Assembly (NCBI GenBank): GCA_937997605.1
Contig: CALLFD010000071.1
Span: 1-6,598, forward strand
DNA from: an uncultured Collinsella sp.
Lineage (GTDB): Bacteria > Actinomycetota > Coriobacteriia > Coriobacteriales > Coriobacteriaceae
Length of the DNA stretch: 6,598 nucleotides
Reading direction: 5' to 3'
Shown here: positions 1 through 4,907 of the stretch, one piece after another
How the letters are laid out: each line of letters opens with the position of its first letter
Position numbering within the stretch: the first letter of the stretch is position 1
Translations under genes and position numbers: made by a program
Notes under the pieces: generated by a model
The model's database searches: none
What the model was told of the DNA's origin: nothing
What the model saw: only the letters and a program-made list of their open reading frames with translations

Positions 1-1202
1 CGGGATTGGCGGCCGAAGGAAAGGGCGGTGTCGCCGAATTTGTCTCGGACGGCGTCGATGGCGACGGAGAGGTCGCGGCGGTCGCTGGATTGGGCTCCGC
101 GGTCATCGATCTCGCAGAACAGGTCAGTCTGGATGCCGCCTTGGTGGTCGAAGTCGCTCATGCCGATGCCCGCTAAGCGAACATGCATGCCATCCTGCCA
201 GATGTTGTCGAGCAGTTCGAGTGCAACCGCCACGAAGATGTTCTCATCGTCGGTCGGATGAGGCAGCCGGCGCTGTGCCGTACGCCCGCTGCCATACGAA
301 TACTTAAGCTTGAGCGTTACCGTGGCACCCGTCAGCCCCTGACGGCGCAGGCGGCGTCCCACTGACTCTCCCAACAGCGCAATCGCCGCCTCAATATCCC
401 CACGCTCAGTTAAATCTTTAGCAAAGGTGCGTTCATTGCTGACCGACTTGACCTCGCGCTCTTCATCGAGGCTCGTGACTTCGGAGATTTCGAGTCCCAG
501 CGCACGCTGGCGCATGCGTTCGCCGTTCACGCCAAAAATGGCAGCCAGCGTGGACTCCGGCGCACGCGAAAGCTCGCCGAGGGTGTAGATGCGCATGCGG
601 CGCAGTCGCTCCTCGGCCGAGCGCCCGATGCCGCTCATGGCAGATACCGGCAACGCGGCCAAAAAGCGCTGCTCGGTTCCGGGGCGCACGATGGTCAGCC
701 CAAACGGCTTATCCCGCTCGCTTGCGATCTTTGCGACCGTCTTGTTGCAGCCCACGCCAATGGAACAGGTCACTCCCAGCCCTGCCACGCGGTCGCTTAT
801 ACGCCGCGCAACCAGCAACGGGTCTTCGGGCGCAAAGCGGCCCGGTGTGATATCGATAAAGGCTTCGTCGATGGATACGCGCTCCACGCGCGGCGTCTCC
901 TCGGCAAGAATCGCCATGACCTGCGCGCTCACCTCACGATAGCGATCAAAATGCCCATGCGTCCAAATGGCCTGCGGGCACAGGCGCCTTGCCTCGGCCG
1001 AGGGCATGGCAGAGTGCACGCCAAAGCGACGTGCCTCATACGAACACGTGGACACGACGCCACGCGAATCGGCGTCTCCGCCCACGATGAGCGGCTTTCC
1101 TCGCCATTCGGGATGATCGAGCATTTCCACGCTCGCAAAAAACGCATCGAGGTCCATGAGTCCCACCGCCGGACCCGTCCAGGGAGGCGGCGTGACGCCC
1201 AT
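1..1202 (-). CDS. dinB: DNA polymerase IV (Y-family translesion polymerase), 3' end cut by window edge
   Basis: Error-prone polymerase that copies past damaged template bases without proofreading. The frame is open from the start to the left edge, about 400 codons, so only a short C-terminal tail, probably including the beta-clamp-binding peptide, is missing. Counting from the ATG at 1202, the palm begins with DLDAFFASVE at about residues 17-26. It supplies metal ligand Asp17 and steric-gate Phe22. SIDEA at about 111-115 supplies the catalytic Asp112-Glu113 pair. RGVVSTCSYEARRFG (about 48-62) is the nucleotide-binding finger motif, SGIG (about 190-193) the thumb helix-hairpin-helix, and VRLAGIGMSDF the little finger. 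The start at 1202 has GAGG five bases upstream. An in-frame ATG at 1241 would add 13 residues but has no ribosome site; the ATG at 1157 would remove the WTGPAVG lead-in. The gene is divergent from rpsP. Family call is firm; the exact start is not. Confidence 0.95.
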   Translation of the reverse strand, partial: MGVTPPPWTGPAVGLMDLDAFFASVEMLDHPEWRGKPLIVGGDADSRGVVSTCSYEARRFGVHSAMPSAEARRLCPQAIWTHGHFDRYREVSAQVMAILAEETPRVERVSIDEAFIDITPGRFAPEDPLLVARRISDRVAGLGVTCSIGVGCNKTVAKIASERDKPFGLTIVRPGTEQRFLAALPVSAMSGIGRSAEERLRRMRIYTLGELSRAPESTLAAIFGVNGERMRQRALGLEISEVTSLDEEREVKSVSNERTFAKDLTERGDIEAAIALLGESVGRRLRRQGLTGATVTLKLKYSYGSGRTAQRRLPHPTDDENIFVAVALELLDNIWQDGMHVRLAGIGMSDFDHQGGIQTDLFCEIDDRGAQSSDRRDLSVAIDAVRDKFGDTALSFGRQS

Positions 1203-1247
1203 GGCATCCTCATAACCGTATGTATGTTCGCGTCTTTCCATGTCATG

Positions 1248-1253
1248 AGTATA
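1248..1253 (-). promoter_or_regulatory. Possible -10 element for dinB
   Basis: On the minus strand this reads TATACT, a good match to the TATAAT -10 consensus. It would start transcription near 1241 and give a leader of about 40 bases before the ATG at 1202. No convincing -35 hexamer lies 16-18 bases upstream. If the ATG at 1241 were used instead, the message would be almost leaderless. Confidence 0.3.
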
Positions 1254-1285
1254 CCGCGCAGCTCATGTGGGGTGCGTGTATGTGC

Positions 1286-1313
1286 TTGCAAATCCCGAAT
1301 TCTTGTCTAAGAT
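1286..1313 (+). promoter_or_regulatory. Possible distal promoter for the rpsP operon
   Basis: TTGCAA at 1286-1291 and TAAGAT at 1308-1313 are separated by 16 bases. Each hexamer matches the sigma-70 type consensus at four of six positions. It would give a leader of about 120 bases before rpsP. Weaker than the proximal candidate. Confidence 0.3.
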
Positions 1314-1357
1314 ATGGATTTGCCCTCGACTACACCGAAGAAGTTGGTCTCACGGAC

Positions 1358-1386
1358 TTCACCTGCCCGCGTCGATGGCGTATTAT
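1358..1386 (+). promoter_or_regulatory. Likely promoter of the rpsP-KH-rimM-trmD-lepB operon
   Basis: TTCACC at 1358-1363 (four of six to TTGACA) and TATTAT at 1381-1386 (five of six to TATAAT) are separated by the ideal 17 bases. Transcription would start near 1393, about 50 bases before the rpsP start codon. It is the best sigma-70 type match I found upstream of the operon, and a strong promoter is expected for a ribosomal protein gene. Confidence 0.55.
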
Positions 1387-1408
1387 GTTCAACTGTTTGT
1401 TTGTAGTT

Positions 1409-1423
1409 GCAGCCTAAAGCTGC
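1409..1423 (+). other. Small hairpin in the rpsP leader
   Basis: GCAGC and GCTGC are inverted repeats around the five-base loop CTAAA, giving a five-pair stem. It ends seven bases before the rpsP ribosome binding site. There is no T run after it, so it is not a typical terminator. Too short for a confident functional call. Confidence 0.3.
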
Positions 1424-1442
1424 TTGGTTGGAGGAGTTTCCT

Positions 1443-1784
1443 TTGGCAGTCAAGATTCGCCTTGCTCGTCACGGCGCTAAGAAGCGTCCGTACTACCGTG
1501 TCGTCGTCGCCGATTCCCGCGCCCCGCGTGACGGTCGTATCATCGAGGAGGTTGGCCGCTACAACCCGATGACCGCCCCCAAGACCATCAACCTCGACCT
1601 CGAGAAGATCGCCGACTGGCAGTCCAAGGGCGCTCAGCTCACCGACGCCGTCGCCGCTCTGGTCAAGGCCGCCAACGAGGGCGAGAAGACCGAGACCGTC
1701 GTCAAGAAGTCCAAGAAGCAGCTCGCCAAAGAGGCCGAGGCCGCTAAGGCTGCCGCTGAGGCCGCTGAGGGCGCCGAGGAGTAA
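1443..1784 (+). CDS. rpsP: 30S ribosomal protein S16
   Basis: Structural protein of the small ribosomal subunit that binds 16S rRNA and is needed for 30S assembly. The product is 113 residues. The S16 core starts AVKIRLARHGAKKRPYYRVVVADSR, and RDGRIIEEVGRYNP follows at about residues 29-42. Typical S16 proteins are roughly 80-90 residues. The excess is a low-complexity Ala/Lys/Glu tail from about residue 85, probably disordered. Start: TTG at 1443 gives the exact family N-terminus and has GGAGGAG (1430-1436) six bases upstream. An upstream in-frame TTG at 1407 would put that ribosome site inside the gene, so it is rejected. This is the first gene of the operon, and the next one begins three bases after its stop. 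Confidence 0.97.
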   Translation: MAVKIRLARHGAKKRPYYRVVVADSRAPRDGRIIEEVGRYNPMTAPKTINLDLEKIADWQSKGAQLTDAVAALVKAANEGEKTETVVKKSKKQLAKEAEAAKAAAEAAEGAEE

Positions 1785-1787
1785 ATC

Positions 1788-2072
1788 GTGCCTGAGGTTG
1801 ACGCTGCACAGCTCGAGGGTGAGGCAATGCTCTCAGATCGCATCGCCGATCTCGTCGAATATCTCGTTGTTCAGATCGTCGACGACCCGGATTCCGTGAG
1901 CCTTGAGGTCATCGATGGTGACGACGCCTCTACGATTGAGGTTTCGGTCGCCGAGGATGACGTCGCTAAGGTCATCGGCCGTCGTGGCCGTACCATCAAG
2001 GCCATTCGCACGCTCGCCCGTGCACTGGCCGCTCGCCTCGACACTGCTGTCGAGGTAGAGGTTCTGGGCTAG
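1788..2072 (+). CDS. khpA: KH-domain RNA-binding protein (KhpA/YlqC family)
   Basis: Small single-KH protein of the family usually encoded between rpsP and rimM in Gram-positive bacteria. Members bind RNA; in some Firmicutes KhpA pairs with KhpB and affects cell division and elongation. It has 94 residues from GTG at 1788, which has GAGGAG six bases upstream, inside the end of rpsP. The KH signature VIGRRGRTIKAIRTL spans about residues 62-76, with the nucleic-acid-binding GxxG loop at Gly64-Gly67. The preceding helix, DLVEYLVVQIVDDPD, is also typical. An alternative ATG at 1827, with GAGGG seven bases upstream, would give 81 residues, closer to the family's usual length and starting MLSDRIADLVEYLV. 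I keep the longer form because its ribosome site is stronger and couples to rpsP, but the start is unsettled. Confidence 0.9.
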   Translation: MPEVDAAQLEGEAMLSDRIADLVEYLVVQIVDDPDSVSLEVIDGDDASTIEVSVAEDDVAKVIGRRGRTIKAIRTLARALAARLDTAVEVEVLG

Positions 2073-2085
2073 GACCTTGAGGTCC
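2072..2085 (+). other. Hairpin enclosing the rimM start codon
   Basis: GGACC (2072-2076) and GGTCC (2081-2085) form a perfect five-pair stem around the loop TTGA. The first three loop bases are the rimM start codon TTG. After one mismatch, two more pairs can form (C2069-G2088, T2070-A2087). A competing pairing, CTGGG at 2064-2068 with CCCAG at 2084-2088, also leaves TTG in the loop. The stem overlaps the last base of the upstream gene's stop codon. Confidence 0.5.
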
Positions 2086-2598
2086 CAGTACAAAAACATC
2101 GCCCGTGTGGTCAAGCCGCACGGAAGGAAGGGGGAGGTCCTCGCGCAGCCGCTGCGGGGGCTTCCTTCTGTATTAGAGCCGGGTATGCGCGTCGCCCTGA
2201 CGCCGCCGGCGCTCAAGCGCGACCGCTTTTGCACGGTCGTGTCCGTCACCGATACGGGCGATGGCGATCTGGTCTCGTTTGAGGGCATTGACGACTTGAC
2301 GGCCGCCGAGGGCATCACGGGATGCTACGTGCTGGCAAATCGTGACGATTTTGAGCTCGATTCGCTCGACGCTGCCTATACCGACCTGATGGGTCGCGAG
2401 GTGGTCGACGAGCGCTTCGGTTTGCTCGGCACGATCGTAGAGATCATGTCGACGCCCGCTAACGATGTTTGGGTTGTTGAGGGCGATCGGTACGGCGAGG
2501 TACTGATTCCCGTGATCGAGCAGGTCGTGCTCGATCTTCCCGACACAGGAACAATTTCCGTCCACGTTATGGACGGTCTGATCGATATGGACAAGTAG
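2077..2598 (+). CDS. rimM: Ribosome maturation factor RimM
   Basis: Assembly factor for the 30S subunit that binds S19 and helps mature the head of 16S rRNA. The product is 173 residues, normal for the family. The N-terminal RimM beta-barrel opens with IARVVKPHGRKGEV (about 8-21) and runs to about residue 88. The C-terminal PRC-barrel follows, with DLMGREVVDERFGLLGTIVEI (about 103-123) and GEVLIPVIEQVVLDLP (about 140-155), ending at MDGLID. The start is TTG at 2077, four bases after the KH stop. No other start fits before the conserved N-terminus because a stop lies in frame at 2056. The only ribosome-site-like bases are AGG at 2071-2073, which are weak and too close. Low initiation is therefore likely; coupling to the upstream gene would help. 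Internal GTG at 2107 would remove part of the first strand. Confidence 0.95.
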   Translation: MRSQYKNIARVVKPHGRKGEVLAQPLRGLPSVLEPGMRVALTPPALKRDRFCTVVSVTDTGDGDLVSFEGIDDLTAAEGITGCYVLANRDDFELDSLDAAYTDLMGREVVDERFGLLGTIVEIMSTPANDVWVVEGDRYGEVLIPVIEQVVLDLPDTGTISVHVMDGLIDMDK

Positions 2599-2608
2599 GG
2601 AGGACAAC

Positions 2609-3367
2609 ATGCTGATCGAGACCCTTTCGGTCTTTCCCGAGATGTTTGAGCCCGTCATGTCCACATCGATCTTGGGCCGCGCCCGCAAGGCCGGCCTTTT
2701 TGATTTTAAGGCGTATAACCTGCGCGACTGGACGCACGACCGCCATCGTACCGTCGATGACGAGCCTTACGGCGGCGGGCAGGGCATGCTCATGAAGGTC
2801 GAGCCTATTGCCGAGGCCATCGAGGCCATCAGCTCCGAGGGTCCCAAGCCCACCGTAGTGTTCTTCACCCCCTGTGGCGAGCCCTTTACGCAACATGTGG
2901 CCGAGCGCCTGCTCAAAAGTGAGCGCCTGCTGTTTGTGTGCAGCCGCTACGAGGGCGTCGACGAGCGTGCGTATGCGTATGCCGATGAGCGTCTGTCGAT
3001 CGGCGACTACGTGCTTACGGGTGGCGAACTTCCCGCTATGGTCGTTGCCGATGCCGTCGTACGCCTGATTCCCGGCGCCCTGGGCGACGAGATGAGCAAT
3101 GTGGACGAGTCGTTCTCGACCGCCGAGGACGGAGGCCTGCTCGAGTACGCGCAGTACACCCGTCCCGCCGAGTTCAACGGCGAGGGCGTGCCGCCGGTGC
3201 TCGTGAGTGGCGATCACGCCAAGGTCGATGCCTGGCGTCGCAAGAACGCCATCGAGCGCACCTGCCGCTGGCGTCCCGATCTGATCGAGACGGCGCGCCT
3301 TACGCCCCAAGAGCGTGCGTACGCGCAGGAGATTTTGGACGCTTCGTATTCGCAGAGCGAGGAGTGA
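2609..3367 (+). CDS. trmD: tRNA (guanine-37-N1)-methyltransferase TrmD
   Basis: Transfers methyl from S-adenosylmethionine to N1 of G37 beside the anticodon, preventing +1 frameshifting. 252 residues, close to the 255 of E. coli. The SPOUT trefoil-knot motifs are present: THDRHRTVDDEPYGGGQGM (about 42-60), CSRYEGVDER (111-120), SIGDYVLTGGELPAM (130-144) and YTRP (183-186), with PPVLVSGDHAKVDAWR near the C-terminal domain. Arg152 matches E. coli Arg154. Oddities: Ser112 replaces the first Gly of the usual GRYEG. Glu167 aligns without gaps to catalytic Asp169 of E. coli, with Asp166 just before it, and about four extra residues (TAED) follow. ATG at 2609 has GGAGG at 2599-2603, five bases upstream. 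Ten bases separate it from rimM. Function is probably intact because everything else is conserved. Confidence 0.96.
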   Translation: MLIETLSVFPEMFEPVMSTSILGRARKAGLFDFKAYNLRDWTHDRHRTVDDEPYGGGQGMLMKVEPIAEAIEAISSEGPKPTVVFFTPCGEPFTQHVAERLLKSERLLFVCSRYEGVDERAYAYADERLSIGDYVLTGGELPAMVVADAVVRLIPGALGDEMSNVDESFSTAEDGGLLEYAQYTRPAEFNGEGVPPVLVSGDHAKVDAWRRKNAIERTCRWRPDLIETARLTPQERAYAQEILDASYSQSEE

Positions 3368-3369
3368 GA

Positions 3370-3933
3370 ATGGTTCCATCGCAGCATTCCGCGTTGAGGG
3401 GCGCTTTTGAGTGGATTGCGGTCATCGCGATCGCATTGGTCGCCACCTTCTTGATTCGCTCGTTTGTGGTCGAGCCCTTTGTGGTGCCCACCGGCTCCAT
3501 GGAGTCCACGATCGAGATTGGCGACCAGATCCTGGCACAAAAGGTGAGCCTCGAGCTCGGTCAGCCCGTCAAGCAGGGCGATATCGTGGTGTTTCACAAC
3601 CCCGATGGCACCTCCGAGCATGATGTTCTTGTCAAGCGTGTTATTGCCACGGCCGGCCAGACGGTCGACCTGCAGGATGGCAAGGTGGTCGTTGACGGCC
3701 AAGCGCTCGACGAGGACTATACGATGGGCATGAGCTGGCCGCTTTCGGTCCAAGCGCCCGGCGCTCAGGTAAGCTATCCCTACACGGTTCCCGACGGGTG
3801 CGTGTGGGTGATGGGCGACAACCGCGAAAACTCTGCCGACTCACGCTACTTTGGTCCCGTCGATCGCTCTGATTTGATCGCTGTGGCGCTTGTGCGCTAC
3901 TGGCCGCTCAACCGCATCGGCGCTATCGACTAA
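3370..3933 (+). CDS. lepB: Type I signal peptidase
   Basis: Membrane serine protease that removes signal peptides from exported preproteins on the outer face of the cytoplasmic membrane. 187 residues, a usual size for Gram-positive enzymes. One N-terminal membrane helix spans about residues 12-29 (AFEWIAVIAIALVATFLI). Box B, VVPTGSMESTIEIGD, carries nucleophile Ser43. Box D, DVLVKRVIATAGQTVDL, carries general-base Lys89. Box E, GDNRENSADSRYFGPV, spans 149-164. Start: ATG at 3370 has AGGAG at 3360-3364, five bases upstream, inside the end of trmD. A GTG at 3364 overlapping the trmD stop would add two residues but would sit on that ribosome site. Last gene of the operon. In many actinobacteria rplS lies between trmD and lepB; here it is absent. 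Confidence 0.95.
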   Translation: MVPSQHSALRGAFEWIAVIAIALVATFLIRSFVVEPFVVPTGSMESTIEIGDQILAQKVSLELGQPVKQGDIVVFHNPDGTSEHDVLVKRVIATAGQTVDLQDGKVVVDGQALDEDYTMGMSWPLSVQAPGAQVSYPYTVPDGCVWVMGDNRENSADSRYFGPVDRSDLIAVALVRYWPLNRIGAID

Positions 3934-3940
3934 AAACCGC

Positions 3941-3946
3941 TATAGT
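3941..3946 (+). promoter_or_regulatory. Possible -10 element for glyQS
   Basis: TATAGT matches the TATAAT consensus at five of six positions. It lies 46 bases before glyQ, in the 59-base gap after lepB. No -35 hexamer is recognisable 16-18 bases upstream. Tandem GTAC copies (GTACAGTAC, 3945-3953) overlap its end. The gap has no terminator-like hairpin with a T run, so glyQS may also be read through from the rpsP operon. Confidence 0.35.
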
Positions 3947-3992
3947 ACAGTACCTAACCGTGTAATCGTTTCGACGAGGGGATATTAGAGGC

Positions 3993-4904
3993 ATGAACGC
4001 TTCATCGCTTTCCTTCCAAGACATCATCCTGCGCCTCCAGCAGTACTGGGGCGAGCAGGGCTGCGTCATTATGCAGCCCTATGACTCCGAGGTCGGTGCC
4101 GGTACCTTCCATACCGCGACCACGCTGCGCTCGCTCGGTCCCGCCGAGTGGCGCACCTGCTATGCGCAGCCCTGCCGCCGTCCCGCCGACGGCCGCTACG
4201 GTGAGAACCCCAACCGCATGCAGCACTACTATCAGTTCCAGGTGCTCATCAAGCCTTCTCCGGTTAACGCCCAGGAGCTCTACCTGGGGTCTCTTGCCGC
4301 TATCGGTCTGGACCCCAACGACCATGACGTCCGCTTTGTCGAGGACGACTGGGAGAGCCCGACGCTCGGCGCCTGGGGCCTTGGCTGGGAGGTCTGGCTC
4401 AATGGCATGGAGGTCACGCAGTTTACGTACTTCCAGCAGGTAGGCGGCATCGAGGTCGACCCCGTACCCGTCGAGATCACCTATGGCCTAGAGCGCATTG
4501 CCATGTATGCGCAGGGCGTTAACTCGGTCTACGACTTGGTGTGGAGCTACCTGCCCGACGGCACGCCCATGACCTATGGCGACGTGTTCCTTGAGAACGA
4601 GCGCGAGTTCAGTGCCTATAACTTTGAGGTCGCAAACGTCGAGATGATGCGTCAGAAGTTTGACGACTACGAGGCCGAGTGCCATTCCTGCCTGGAGCGC
4701 AAGCTGTCGCTGCCGGCATATGACTGCGTCATGAAGTGCAGCCACGCTTTCAACCTGCTCGATGCCCGCGGCGCTCTGTCCGCGGTCGAGCGTGCCAACT
4801 ACATCCTGCGCGTCCGCGCCGTCGCCAAGGCGTGCTGCGAGGCCTATATGGCCGAGGTCGCCGGAGTCAACGAGAATGCCGACCAGGAAGGCGAGGTGGC
4901 GTAA
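3993..4904 (+). CDS. glyQ: Glycyl-tRNA synthetase alpha subunit
   Basis: Catalytic chain of the bacterial alpha2beta2 class II glycyl-tRNA synthetase; it activates glycine with ATP and, with GlyS, charges tRNA-Gly in the cytoplasm. 303 residues, normal length. Hallmarks: FQDIILRLQQYWGEQGC (about 8-24), EVGAGTFH (33-40), DGRYGENPNRMQHYYQFQV (66-84), FVEDDWESPTLGAWGLGWEVWLNGMEVTQF (115-144), class II motif 3 with TYGLERIAMY (163-172) and HAFNLLDARGALS (251-263). ATG at 3993 gives the expected N-terminus. GAGGGG at 3976-3981 is the likely ribosome site, though 11 bases is a long spacing; AGAGG ending at 3991 is too close. Cys is frequent near the C-terminus (230, 233, 245, 249, 281, 282); Cys249 is the one I recall in other bacteria. 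Gap to lepB is 59 bases, too short for a glycine T-box leader. Confidence 0.97.
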   Translation: MNASSLSFQDIILRLQQYWGEQGCVIMQPYDSEVGAGTFHTATTLRSLGPAEWRTCYAQPCRRPADGRYGENPNRMQHYYQFQVLIKPSPVNAQELYLGSLAAIGLDPNDHDVRFVEDDWESPTLGAWGLGWEVWLNGMEVTQFTYFQQVGGIEVDPVPVEITYGLERIAMYAQGVNSVYDLVWSYLPDGTPMTYGDVFLENEREFSAYNFEVANVEMMRQKFDDYEAECHSCLERKLSLPAYDCVMKCSHAFNLLDARGALSAVERANYILRVRAVAKACCEAYMAEVAGVNENADQEGEVA

Positions 4905-4907
4905 GCC

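Noticed and set aside
1214..1230. Possible SOS (LexA) box near the dinB start, reading CGAACATACATACGGTT on the minus strand
   Set aside because: Only the left half, CGAAC, fits. The Gram-positive box needs GTTC four bases later, and here there is none, so damage control of dinB cannot be claimed.
929..1310. Open frames of about 120 codons on both strands at the start of dinB
   Set aside because: They are out of frame with the DinB reading frame, which alone carries conserved polymerase motifs through this region.
1340..1360. Inverted repeat GAAGT/ACTTC in the divergent intergenic region as a terminator or operator
   Set aside because: Five pairs around an 11-base loop with no T run; it overlaps the -35 of the likely promoter but is easily chance.
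2567..3379. A 270-codon minus-strand open frame opposite trmD
   Set aside because: It is the mirror of a well-conserved trmD, with no recognisable domain and a composition typical of antisense frames.
3966..3990. Transcription terminator between lepB and glyQ
   Set aside because: The only stem is four pairs and it is followed by GAGGGG, the likely ribosome site, not by a T run.
3934..3992. Glycine T-box riboswitch upstream of glyQS
   Set aside because: The gap is only 59 bases, and no specifier stem, T-box motif or terminator/antiterminator pair is visible.
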